Positions 1 through 7,775 of a stretch of 15,207 bases of DNA are shown piece by piece (positions within the stretch are counted from its first letter, which is position 1; the number at the start of each line of letters is the position of its first letter). Below the pieces are notes generated by a model. That model was not told the DNA's origin. It saw only the letters and a program-made list of their open reading frames with translations, and did not search any database. The DNA is from Alistipes sp. (GTDB lineage: Bacteria; Bacteroidota; Bacteroidia; Bacteroidales; Rikenellaceae), in contig JAGBIR010000098.1 of assembly GCA_017934845.1 (NCBI GenBank), positions 1 to 15,207 on the forward strand, read 5' to 3'. A program made the position numbers and the translations under genes.

Positions 1-1
1 G

Positions 2-844
2 ATTTTAGTAGAACCCGTAAACGGCAAAGTTCGAGTCGTAGTTGGTGGCGGATACTCCAACTTACATGTATTCGGAGAACAAACATCCGATTTTGATATC
101 TGGAACAACATGGTTCAAATAATGACTAATAATGCCAATTATGATATTGCAATACCTGTTGGATTATTCAAGGGCGTTGCAATATCTACATACCCTGATG
201 GTTTTAAGGAAGTTATACCTAGTGGCAAATATGATTTTATTTCACTCGTATTACGCAGTAAGACAGGTTTGTCTAATAAAAAGACTGGATTTTACGTTTA
301 TAAGCAGCAAAAAAACGGAGAATTATTATGCGGATTTTGCGATAATGAAGGTAACGAAATAATTCCTTGTAAATATAAAAGTATATATTTCGACGGAAAT
401 GATTTCGTTGGCGATAACACAAAGACTATGCTTGAATGGAATGAGGTCTATATCAAAAATATGAATATAAAGAAAGAACTGGCTGAACAAAAGCGTGCAG
501 AGTGGGCTCAAGTTCTAAATTCTTTTGGAAACACAATGATGAGTGTTGCATCTACAATGAACGGTCCAACATATGCTATGTATTCAGAGTCGGGTAGTGT
601 ATCAGCTAAAACTTCTGGCAAGTCCAATAAAAAATCTGCTAGCGAAATGACAAGTAGAAATACAGCATATAAAGCTTATGAAAGCTATGCTAATGAACTA
701 ATTAAGATGGCAAACGGTCAAATAGCATATAGCGACAGCCAAAGAAAAAAATATCAAGCAGAAATGAAAAATATTCGTACGAAGTGGATTAAAAAGGGAT
801 ATGAATTCACTAAATTGTCGTGGGAAGACTGGAGTGGATTGTAG
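2..844 (+). CDS. Hypothetical protein with WG-repeat-like segment, 5' end outside window
   Basis: The frame is open from base 2, without a stop, into the methionine at 110, so this is the 3' part of a longer gene and 110 is probably an internal Met. The upstream codons read ILVEPVNGKVRVVVGGGYSN and continue to DIWNN. The middle resembles one or two WG (beta) repeats: PDGFKEVIPSGKYDFIS, then GFCDNEGNEIIPCKYKSI, which matches the G-[FL]-x-D-x-x-G-x-x-I-I-P-x-x-Y pattern. A charged helix and a Ser/Lys/Thr-rich low-complexity linker follow. The C-terminus is a basic helical tail ending in EDWSGL. No enzyme motif is visible, so the function is unknown. WG-repeat proteins are often surface or secreted, but the signal peptide, if any, lies outside the window. 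Base use is clearly more A/T-rich than in the rest of the window. Confidence 0.75.
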   Translation: MLVEPVNGKVRVVVGGGYSNLHVFGEQTSDFDIWNNMVQIMTNNANYDIAIPVGLFKGVAISTYPDGFKEVIPSGKYDFISLVLRSKTGLSNKKTGFYVYKQQKNGELLCGFCDNEGNEIIPCKYKSIYFDGNDFVGDNTKTMLEWNEVYIKNMNIKKELAEQKRAEWAQVLNSFGNTMMSVASTMNGPTYAMYSESGSVSAKTSGKSNKKSASEMTSRNTAYKAYESYANELIKMANGQIAYSDSQRKKYQAEMKNIRTKWIKKGYEFTKLSWEDWSGL

Positions 845-860
845 GAATTATTATAAGCTG

Positions 861-903
861 AAACAAATTAGCCGGCCAAAATTAATGGTCGGCTAATTTG
901 TTT
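861..903. terminator. Long inverted repeat, probable bidirectional terminator
   Basis: The left arm is 861-877 and the right arm is 887-903. They pair over 17 bp with a single G-U, around the 9-base loop AAAATTAAT. The stem begins AAACAAATTA and ends TAATTTGTTT, so each strand carries a T-rich 3' flank. It lies between the stop of the + strand hypothetical gene (844) and the stop of the - strand floA gene (922), exactly where a shared terminator for convergent genes is expected. Confidence 0.85.
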
Positions 904-921
904 CATGCGGTAAATTTTGAC

Positions 922-1902
922 TTATTTCTTGTCGTTCTTCGAAATAGCGTCACGCATCTGCGTATCGGCCATAATATTTTTCATCTTATAATAATCCATA
1001 ATGCCCAGATTTCCATTACGGAAAGCCTCTGCCATTGCAAGTGGAACTTCAGCCTCGGCCAAGATAACTTTTGCTCGCGCATCCTGTGCCTTTGCGCGAT
1101 TCTCCTGCTCCAATGCAACAGCCATCGCACGACGCTCCTCAGCCTTTGCCTGCGCAATATTCTTATCGGCATCTGCCTGATCAATCTGAAGTTGCGCTCC
1201 GATATTCTTACCTACATCGATATCGGCAATATCAATTGACAAAATCTCGAAAGCCGTACCGGCATCCAAACCCTTCTCGAGCACAACGCGAGAGATTGAA
1301 TCGGGATTTTCCAGTACAATCTTATGCGACATAGCCGAACCGATAGATGATACGATACCCTCGCCTACACGCGCCAAGACAGTCTCCTCGCCAGCACCAC
1401 CGACCAACTGCTTAATGTTTGCACGCACGGTAACACGCGCCTTGGCGATAAGCTGAATACCATCCTTCGCAACGGCTGCAACGGGCGGAGTGTTGATAAC
1501 TTTCGGATTTACAGACATCTGCACAGCCTCAAATACGTCGCGACCAGCCAAGTCAATAGCCGTAGCCATCTTGAAATCAAGGTTGATGTTAGCCTTCTGG
1601 GCCGACACCAAAGCGTGAACTACATTGGTAACATTTCCGCCAGCCAAGTAGTGCGCCTCCAACTCGTTAGCATCAAGTTTCAAACCTGCCTTTGTACCCT
1701 CAATCATCGATGAGACAATAACTGAAGGCGGAACGCGGCGCCAGCGCATCAAGAATAGCTGCAAAAGGTTGATTCTAACGCCTGATACAAGGGCCGAAAA
1801 CCAAAGGCCCACAGGAATAAAATAGAAGATAACCCAAATAGCGATAAAGAATAATACGCCAATAAGGGCTACAAAGCCAATTTCAAAAGTACCCATATCC
1901 AT
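922..1902 (-). CDS. floA: Flotillin-like protein FloA
   Basis: The 326-aa product matches the bacterial FloA (YqfA/UPF0365) family in length and order. It has an N-terminal membrane-inserting hydrophobic hairpin (about residues 7-35). An SPFH-like region follows, with the family's [22 protein letters not shown] stretch near residues 67-90. The C-terminal part is a long Ala/Glu-rich helix (about 245-310) with [12 protein letters not shown] and [18 protein letters not shown]. In the family, FloA oligomerises on the inner face of the cytoplasmic membrane, organises functional membrane microdomains and affects membrane fluidity. The gene follows nfeD after a 41-base gap with no promoter motif, which is the classic nfeD-flotillin pair. 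A second Met two codons downstream is an equally possible start. Confidence 0.95.
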   Translation of the reverse strand: MDMGTFEIGFVALIGVLFFIAIWVIFYFIPVGLWFSALVSGVRINLLQLFLMRWRRVPPSVIVSSMIEGTKAGLKLDANELEAHYLAGGNVTNVVHALVSAQKANINLDFKMATAIDLAGRDVFEAVQMSVNPKVINTPPVAAVAKDGIQLIAKARVTVRANIKQLVGGAGEETVLARVGEGIVSSIGSAMSHKIVLENPDSISRVVLEKGLDAGTAFEILSIDIADIDVGKNIGAQLQIDQADADKNIAQAKAEERRAMAVALEQENRAKAQDARAKVILAEAEVPLAMAEAFRNGNLGIMDYYKMKNIMADTQMRDAISKNDKK

Positions 1903-1943
1903 AACTTATATAATGTTAACATTTTACACTCTATTATCTAAAG

Positions 1944-2402
1944 TTATACAGCCTTTACGATGATTGTAAAATTCTCGAATCCTACAACCTCTATTAATGT
2001 GCGCTGGTCGATATATTTGTCAATCGATTTTGCCTCGTACATCTCGCCTCGAATTTCAACTTTCCCCATTGGAGAGAGGCGCGAAACAGCAATACCCGTA
2101 TCGCCAATTTTCACCTTTTGGTCGGGTAGGTCATTACTCTTACCCTCCACCTTATTATTCAACGCCAAACGACGCCATGTCTTTGCTCGCAACGAGATAA
2201 CTGTCACAATTAAAGCCAAAACCAAGGCTATACCGATTGTAATAATTCCACCCAAGAAACCTAAGCGATCGAATCCTAAATATATTGCTGCTCCGTAGCT
2301 TACCAACGACAAAATGGCACCGAGAGTAACGCCCGGAAGGAATACCAACTCTGCAACGAGGAAGAAGGCTCCTAAAATTAAAAGTATAGCTATAAGTCCC
2401 AT
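1944..2402 (-). CDS. NfeD-family membrane protein (short form)
   Basis: The 152-aa product has three hydrophobic segments (about residues 3-22, 26-45 and 50-72) and a C-terminal soluble domain. The soluble domain's pattern, VKIGDTGIAVSRLSPMGKVEIRG followed by a run ending in IIVKAV, is typical of the NfeD OB-fold (about 95-152). This is the short NfeD form, without the ClpP-like serine protease domain of long NfeD proteins. NfeD proteins are membrane partners of flotillin/stomatin-family proteins and are usually encoded next to them, as here with floA immediately downstream. The 61-base gap to the upstream gene shows no perfect TAnnTTTG box, so read-through from that gene is likely. I give no symbol because nfeD1b and similar names are used inconsistently. 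Confidence 0.9.
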   Translation of the reverse strand: MGLIAILLILGAFFLVAELVFLPGVTLGAILSLVSYGAAIYLGFDRLGFLGGIITIGIALVLALIVTVISLRAKTWRRLALNNKVEGKSNDLPDQKVKIGDTGIAVSRLSPMGKVEIRGEMYEAKSIDKYIDQRTLIEVVGFENFTIIVKAV

Positions 2403-2463
2403 AACAATTACTTTATATCAAATGGTTAAACTCTTTTATTTTCAATTGTTTAATATATGTCAA

Positions 2464-4008
2464 TTACTCCTCTTCTTCAGTCACTTCCGACTTAATTTCC
2501 GATATCTCGATTGTCAAACCTTCATCGCATTTCGCAATGGCATCGGCAACACGTTGTGCGAGGGCTTTACTACCGAACATTCCAACCAAGAACGTATCGT
2601 CGGCAATCTTCGACACCTGACAATCGGGAGCCATCGATGAAATAATCTCCTGCACCGTTTCGTCCAGTTTGCTGCCGGTTATCACAATTCTATATGAAAT
2701 ACGGCCGCCTTCGCCCATCTCGGTAATGTTGGTCTTGTAGCCATCAACCCACTCGACAATTCGTGGATTTCTAAATCCCTTCTTCTTCATTACAGCAACA
2801 GCTGCTTCAGCCTCGGCCAATGTACGCAATCCGCCGGCATAATAGCTAAATCGGCCATCATCCTCCACATCCACACTCAATGGCACGGCTCCACGGAAGA
2901 TTGATGTCGCCTGACGAACTTTATACATTCCAAGCAAAATACGATAAATCGTACCATATTCATACACGATACAATCCGGAACGGGATTTGACGAGGTGTA
3001 TGGCGAACGTGAGCGGAACTCGATAGCTGCATAATCAACAAACGAACGTCGTTCAACATCGATAACCGGCATGCGATAATCTACCTGACGCACAGCACGT
3101 GAAGCACTCGAAAGTGAATCAATAGTTTTAGGCAGGTCGAGCATCTTGGCTACATACATCTCGTAATTCAACACAACTGGTTTTTGCAAGCAGTAATCGG
3201 CCACCGCCTCCGAAGCGCAATTATCGACCGCCATTGCTTGCATCTGACGAGCCTCCGAGGTCATATTTTCGGTCAACTCCAGAATATCCTCACGCCCCTC
3301 CTTTTCAAGGAAATAGGAATAAACATAGGTCTTTTGGTCAAAAATCTCGGTCCATAGCTTTGCCAATCGGCGGTCAAGTACCATATTTTCATCCATAGCA
3401 ACCGAAATTTCGGCATATATATCCTCCGACTCCGATTCTGTGGCAGCCTTCAGGTATTTATCGTAGAGCGACTCTATTTTCTTGTAATTTTCGACATACA
3501 TCTTTACATAATCTCGAGCCTCCGCCTCGCGTTTATGTACATTCATAAGCACCTCGTAATCCTCGTCAAAAAGCGAATTACGGAAATATTCGTTATTGTA
3601 GATTGAACTTGACGCCTGCGATTCTACACCACCTATATTATCCATAGATGAGAGCAAAAACTCCTGTTCTATGGCATTGATATTGTCCACAAGTTTAACC
3701 TTTTCACTTCGTAGCTCTATCATCTTCTCCTCGACATCGGCAAGAACCGTTGACAGAGAGTCTATCGTGTTTCGCATAAGAGTGTCACGCTGCTCGGCTA
3801 TAGTTCGCATATCAAGGCGAACACCTCGCATTACGTTTATAAGTGAGTCCGAGCGCATCTGCAGAAGTTCATCGCGACGCAACAACTCCATATAATTTTT
3901 ATTCTGTCCCAGCTCGGGGATGCGAGCAACGACATCTTGTGCAGCAGCATCGGTTACCGTAAGTAGGGCGCACGCTATGCCCGCAATTATAATTTTGTAT
4001 CTAATCAT
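2464..4008 (-). CDS. Secreted coiled-coil protein with SPOR-like C-terminal repeats
   Basis: The reading frame reaches back to an ATG at 4020, inside trkH. I prefer the ATG at 4006-4008, which overlaps the trkH stop as TAATG with GGAG just upstream. From it the protein is 514 aa and starts with a signal peptide (MIRYKIIIAGIACALLTVTD, then AAAQ, likely cleaved before DVV). The central part (about residues 40-300) is charged and helical, probably coiled coil. Residues about 386-423 (RFSYYAGGLRTLAEAEAAVA onwards) resemble a SPOR domain: an aromatic beta strand, a helix with spaced alanines, then KKGF. Residues 436-505 look like a second, more diverged copy (FLVGMFGSKALAQRVADAI). SPOR domains bind denuded peptidoglycan, so a periplasmic envelope role is inferred. 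The C-terminus is acidic (EVTEEEE). I do not recognise a named family for the whole protein. Confidence 0.75.
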   Translation of the reverse strand: MIRYKIIIAGIACALLTVTDAAAQDVVARIPELGQNKNYMELLRRDELLQMRSDSLINVMRGVRLDMRTIAEQRDTLMRNTIDSLSTVLADVEEKMIELRSEKVKLVDNINAIEQEFLLSSMDNIGGVESQASSSIYNNEYFRNSLFDEDYEVLMNVHKREAEARDYVKMYVENYKKIESLYDKYLKAATESESEDIYAEISVAMDENMVLDRRLAKLWTEIFDQKTYVYSYFLEKEGREDILELTENMTSEARQMQAMAVDNCASEAVADYCLQKPVVLNYEMYVAKMLDLPKTIDSLSSASRAVRQVDYRMPVIDVERRSFVDYAAIEFRSRSPYTSSNPVPDCIVYEYGTIYRILLGMYKVRQATSIFRGAVPLSVDVEDDGRFSYYAGGLRTLAEAEAAVAVMKKKGFRNPRIVEWVDGYKTNITEMGEGGRISYRIVITGSKLDETVQEIISSMAPDCQVSKIADDTFLVGMFGSKALAQRVADAIAKCDEGLTIEISEIKSEVTEEEE

Positions 4009-5459
4009 TATCTCCACCATCTTATGAAAAATAGTTGAATCAAACCAAATATCTCCAAACGTCCAAACAACATTAAGAACGTCAAATTTGCTTTAGTTAT
4101 TACCGGCATTGCCGAATAGTTATCCATCGTGCCTATATCGCCAAATCCCGGGCCTACATTACTTGCACATGCAACAGCAGCCGAGAATCCGGTCATCAAA
4201 TCGGCTCCGAAGAGCGTATTGAGGAATGTGCCAATTAAAATCAGCATCATAAAAGCGACGATATATACCATTACGGTGTTCAGCATATCACGATCCTGCG
4301 GTATGCCGTCGATCTTGGTACGGAATATGGCAGCGGGGTGCTGCTGGCGACGCAAACGGTTGCGCATCATCTTTACCGCCAACAACAGACGGTCAATCTT
4401 CAATCCTCCCGATGTAGATCCCGCACAAGCGCATACTATCGAGCAGAATATCAAGATTAGAATTGCAAACGAGGTCCACTCGTTACAATCGGCGGTCGCA
4501 AAACCTGTTGTTGTGATAATTGATACGGTATGGAACAATGCGTGATGTAAAGATGTAAATAAATTAGGATATATATCTGCTAACCATAGGCTTACGCCAA
4601 TCAATGCAGCTGCTGAAGCAATTATACCAAAATAGAATTTTGTAACCTCCGAGCGGAAAATATTATTATGTTTTCCCGTACAAGTCGCGTAAATCAAGCC
4701 GTAGTGAATACCCGAAATTACCATCGTCGCCATCAAGATCCACTCGATAAGTGGCGAATTAAAGTAGGCAATGCTCGTATTCTTGGTACCAAAACCACAG
4801 GTAGCTGTAGCAGCCATTGCATGGCAAACTGCATCGAACCAGCACATTCCGCTCAACTTTAGCGCAATGGTAGCTAAAGCCGTCAATACCAAGAAGATAG
4901 TAAGGATAATTCGCACAACGGTTTGTGTGCGGTAATTGAAATTATCCTTTGCCAGCGAGGATAGTTCGACATTCGAAAGCATCATCTTACTCTTGCCGAT
5001 GGAGGGCAGAATCACCAATGCAAACATAATTACTCCCACACCGCCAATAAAGCAGGTTGACATACGCCAGAACAATAGGCCTCGCGGCAGCGCTTCAATA
5101 TCGTTGAGTATTGATGCTCCGGTAGTTGTAAAGCCCGAAACACTCTCAAACCACGCATTAATCACCGAAAATTCACCGCCCCACATCAAGTAGGGGAACA
5201 TACCCACAATGCTCGACACCACCCAAGCACCTACGACAATGCAATAACCCTCCTTCTGGGAAATGCGGTCGGTGCTCGGTACAAAAATCATTGGGAAGCA
5301 ACCCAATACCAGCGTAAGCAATGATGAAAGCAATAGGGGAGAGTAAGATGTATCTATGTTATTGGCGTAGGCAATACCTGCCGAGAGCAACATAAATGCC
5401 GCCAGCACCAACTGCACAAAGCCAATGTATCGAACGACTATACTAAAACGCAAATCCAT
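4008..5459 (-). CDS. trkH: TrkH-family potassium transporter, membrane subunit
   Basis: This is a 483-aa integral membrane protein with about ten hydrophobic segments. It has the four pore-loop repeats of the TrkH/KtrB superfamily: SGFTTTGAS (108-116), TATCGFGTKN (218-227), ITTTGFATAD (315-324) and SNVGPGFGDIG (433-443). Each carries a central glycine of the K+ selectivity filter. GSTSGGLKIDR (347-357) and the C-terminal LFGRLEIF are further family marks. The length matches full TrkH. The protein takes up K+ across the cytoplasmic membrane and normally needs the nucleotide-binding partner TrkA, which is not encoded in this window. The start lies 18 bases after the stop of the sensor-like gene, and the stop overlaps the next gene's start (TAATG), so the three are probably co-transcribed. 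Confidence 0.96.
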   Translation of the reverse strand: MDLRFSIVVRYIGFVQLVLAAFMLLSAGIAYANNIDTSYSPLLLSSLLTLVLGCFPMIFVPSTDRISQKEGYCIVVGAWVVSSIVGMFPYLMWGGEFSVINAWFESVSGFTTTGASILNDIEALPRGLLFWRMSTCFIGGVGVIMFALVILPSIGKSKMMLSNVELSSLAKDNFNYRTQTVVRIILTIFLVLTALATIALKLSGMCWFDAVCHAMAATATCGFGTKNTSIAYFNSPLIEWILMATMVISGIHYGLIYATCTGKHNNIFRSEVTKFYFGIIASAAALIGVSLWLADIYPNLFTSLHHALFHTVSIITTTGFATADCNEWTSFAILILIFCSIVCACAGSTSGGLKIDRLLLAVKMMRNRLRRQQHPAAIFRTKIDGIPQDRDMLNTVMVYIVAFMMLILIGTFLNTLFGADLMTGFSAAVACASNVGPGFGDIGTMDNYSAMPVITKANLTFLMLFGRLEIFGLIQLFFIRWWR

Positions 5460-5477
5460 CGCACTCTTGCTAATCTG

Positions 5478-6275
5478 TTACTTTAGAGATTTAGGATTAT
5501 TTATGACCGATTCGATTTTCTCTTTCAACTCCTGCATCTCGTCACGACACTCCGTTTTTGTCATAAATGGGATTTTATATCGAATCGAGTCGCCCAAACT
5601 CTTATTCATCGAGATAATAGGCTTGATGATGTAAATATTCACGAAGTAATAGAACATCAACAAGATAGCTATCATCACCACAAGTGAAATAAACACCGGT
5701 GTAACGGCTCTATACGCGTTACGGCTCAGTCGCTCGGCACGCGGGGTAAGCGAAGTTCGGGCATCCGACACAACGCGTAAAATAGCACTACTTGTCTCGT
5801 TATAGGCTGGAAGATAAGCCTCGTCGTACCACTCACGACCATCAAACGCAATCAGATTCAGCGAGTCGGGCATGATTGACTGTTGTTCAATAACGTGGGA
5901 GTCCAGCAGCTGAACTACGGCCATATTCATTAGTGAGGCGTAGCTCTCCAACGAATCAAACAATACTGCTGCCGACTTATTTGAATCGCTTCGCGCTTGC
6001 GCTACTTTTGCCTTGAAGGCCTCGTAACTCGTGCGGCAAGAGTCGGCATAGAGCGTATCTTGCAAAACAGCATAACTGATTACAGCTCGATCGTTTGCAC
6101 GAATAGCATCGAGCATACTCTCCGATAGCTCGATACTACGGCGATTACCCGCCAAGATCGATTCAATATCGGTTGACATATGATTAAGTTCATAGAGCGA
6201 CACCAATCCCGAAAAGAACAGCAACACGACGATGCTGAAGAATCCGGCTGTCACTCGTTTACGAATACCCGTCAT
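5478..6275 (-). CDS. Membrane sensor-like protein: 4-helix-bundle sensor plus HAMP-like region, no output domain
   Basis: The 265-aa product begins with a short basic N-terminus and TM1 (about residues 10-30). An extracytoplasmic helical region of about 155 residues follows, with LNHMSTDIESILAGNRRSIE at its start as in MCP-type four-helix-bundle sensor domains. TM2 is at about 190-217. It is followed by IIKPIISMNKSLGDSI, with the conserved post-membrane proline (219), and by CRDEMQELKEKIESV, matching the second HAMP helix with its D-E-x-x-x-L pattern. The protein then stops: no histidine kinase, cyclase or methyl-accepting domain follows. It may be a sensor stub acting through a partner protein. 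It is the first gene of the run leading into trkH and has its own promoter-like box at 6303-6310. The function is unproven, and the topology is the firm part. Confidence 0.75.
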   Translation of the reverse strand: MTGIRKRVTAGFFSIVVLLFFSGLVSLYELNHMSTDIESILAGNRRSIELSESMLDAIRANDRAVISYAVLQDTLYADSCRTSYEAFKAKVAQARSDSNKSAAVLFDSLESYASLMNMAVVQLLDSHVIEQQSIMPDSLNLIAFDGREWYDEAYLPAYNETSSAILRVVSDARTSLTPRAERLSRNAYRAVTPVFISLVVMIAILLMFYYFVNIYIIKPIISMNKSLGDSIRYKIPFMTKTECRDEMQELKEKIESVINNPKSLK

Positions 6276-6302
6276 AATATGATTACTTTACTACTTAATA
6301 TG

Positions 6303-6310
6303 CAAATATA
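6303..6310 (-). promoter_or_regulatory. Bacteroidota -7 promoter element for the sensor-trkH run
   Basis: On the minus strand this reads TATATTTG, a perfect match to the Bacteroidota TAnnTTTG element. It lies 27 bases before the ATG at 6275, in an A/T-rich 82-base gap after mtaB. No convincing TTTG -33 box at 19-21 bases spacing was found, so the call rests on the -7 match and position. Confidence 0.6.
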
Positions 6311-6357
6311 GCAAAATAAATTGTAAAAGAAGAACTATTTTACGTTCAACGCCCTAT

Positions 6358-7653
6358 TTATTCCACTAATTGGGCATTAACATCGTGATTATCTTCCATC
6401 GAGAGCAGTCGTACGCGACAAATCTTATTAATCAGGTCGCGACGGTAGGGCATCTTTACGCGAACATAATTGCCCGTATAACCAAACATCATTCCACCCT
6501 TAATAGTACTTTCGAACAACACGTCGGCCTCCTTGCCAACCATTGCCGCGCAAAACTCACCGTGCAGCTTGTCACACAATGCCTCAAGACGCTCCACGCG
6601 CTCGGTTGATATGCGTGCCGGCACCTTATTGGGCATATCGACCGCAGGTGTTCCGGGTCGCTCCGAGAATGGGAAAATATGCAAGAATGAAGGCTTTAAG
6701 CGAGCCAACAAATCGTATGTCTCTTGGAAATTCTCTTCCGTTTCGCCCGGAAATCCGGTAATGACATCTATGCCGATAAACGAGTCGGGCATCAGTTCTC
6801 TCACTTTCTCGATACGGTCGGCAAAACGCGCCGAAGTATAGCGGCGGCGCATCAGACCAAGAATCTTATCCGAGCCACTTTGCAGTGGAATGTGGAAGTG
6901 ATGTTGAAATTTAGGTGACGATGCGCAAAACTCTATAACTTCGTCGGTTATAAGATTTGGCTCAATTGATGAAATTCTATATCGTTCGATACCTTCAACC
7001 TCATTTAACGCACGCAGTAAATCGACAAACTTCTCGCCCGTCGTACGGCCAAAATCACCCGTATTAATTCCCGTAATTACAATCTCCTTCAATCCCGATG
7101 CAGCCACTTGCTCGGCCTCCTTAACTAAATCGGCAATAGGTATATTACGACTCGATCCGCGTGCATAATGGATGGTACAATATGCACATTTATAGTCGCA
7201 ACCATCCTGCACCTTAAGGAACGAACGTGAACGATCGCCAGAGGAAAAGGCGGCAAAGAATCGGGTAATCTGCTCGCAATCGCACGACGTTACGCACTGT
7301 CCACCTTGCGCCATAACATTAAGCACCGCTTGATATAAATCGCCTTTATCATTGTTGCTCAATACAATATCAACTCCTTCGATTGCAGCAATCTCATGGG
7401 GCTTAAGCTGCGCATAACATCCCGTAACCGCAATTATAGCCTGCGGATTACGACGATGCAGTTTGCGAATCAGATTACGACACTTTTTGTCGGCATGCTC
7501 CGTCACCGAGCAACTGTTTATAACGCCTATATCGCACTCTTCATTCGCTCCAACACGCACAAACCCACCCTCTTCAAATTGGCGCGCAATAGTAGAACTC
7601 TCCGAAAAGTTGAGTTTACAACCCAATGTATGAAAACTTACACGTCTATTCAT
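6358..7653 (-). CDS. mtaB: tRNA t6A37 methylthiotransferase MtaB
   Basis: The 431-aa radical-SAM methylthiotransferase has three domains. The N-terminal UPF0004 domain carries the three cysteines of the auxiliary Fe-S cluster: C12 in TLGCKLNFSES, C48 in NSCSVTEHAD and C79 in TGCYAQ. The radical SAM core has CDYKCAYC (C152, C156, C159). A TRAM-like RNA-binding tail follows (about 370-425, KEADVLFES to GNYVRVKMPY). The TLGCKLN signature with NSCSVTEHAD fits MtaB, which converts t6A37 to ms2t6A37 in ANN-decoding tRNAs, rather than MiaB or RimO, though specificity is inferred from motifs. Length is normal. It is divergent from the znuB-type gene and separated from the downstream sensor gene by 82 bases containing that gene's own promoter box. 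Confidence 0.93.
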   Translation of the reverse strand: MNRRVSFHTLGCKLNFSESSTIARQFEEGGFVRVGANEECDIGVINSCSVTEHADKKCRNLIRKLHRRNPQAIIAVTGCYAQLKPHEIAAIEGVDIVLSNNDKGDLYQAVLNVMAQGGQCVTSCDCEQITRFFAAFSSGDRSRSFLKVQDGCDYKCAYCTIHYARGSSRNIPIADLVKEAEQVAASGLKEIVITGINTGDFGRTTGEKFVDLLRALNEVEGIERYRISSIEPNLITDEVIEFCASSPKFQHHFHIPLQSGSDKILGLMRRRYTSARFADRIEKVRELMPDSFIGIDVITGFPGETEENFQETYDLLARLKPSFLHIFPFSERPGTPAVDMPNKVPARISTERVERLEALCDKLHGEFCAAMVGKEADVLFESTIKGGMMFGYTGNYVRVKMPYRRDLINKICRVRLLSMEDNHDVNAQLVE

Positions 7654-7713
7654 CTCAAAAAATCTTATTTTTCAATGCGAAAATATAAAATCTTGTTCAA
7701 ATAGAAAAAAAGT

Positions 7714-7745
7714 TTTGACTCAATCCGATAATTTCGATACTTTTG
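7714..7745 (+). promoter_or_regulatory. Bacteroidota-type promoter (-33 TTTG, -7 TACTTTTG)
   Basis: TTTG at 7714-7717 and TACTTTTG at 7738-7745 are separated by 20 bases, matching the TTTG-N(about 19-21)-TAnnTTTG arrangement of the primary sigma factor in Bacteroidota. Transcription would start near 7752, giving a leader of about 24 bases before the ATG at 7776. It drives the znuB-lptFG-fmt run. Confidence 0.8.
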
Positions 7746-7775
7746 CAGTCGTTTATAAAATAAAAATTGCTTACA

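Noticed and set aside
6335..6352. Short hairpin CGTT-C-AACG after mtaB
   Set aside because: Only four base pairs with a one-base loop, too weak for a terminator call.
7678..7685. Possible -7 element TATTTTCG for mtaB on the minus strand
   Set aside because: One mismatch to TAnnTTTG, and the nearest upstream TTTG is only 12 bases away, so the spacing is wrong. The mtaB promoter is left unassigned.
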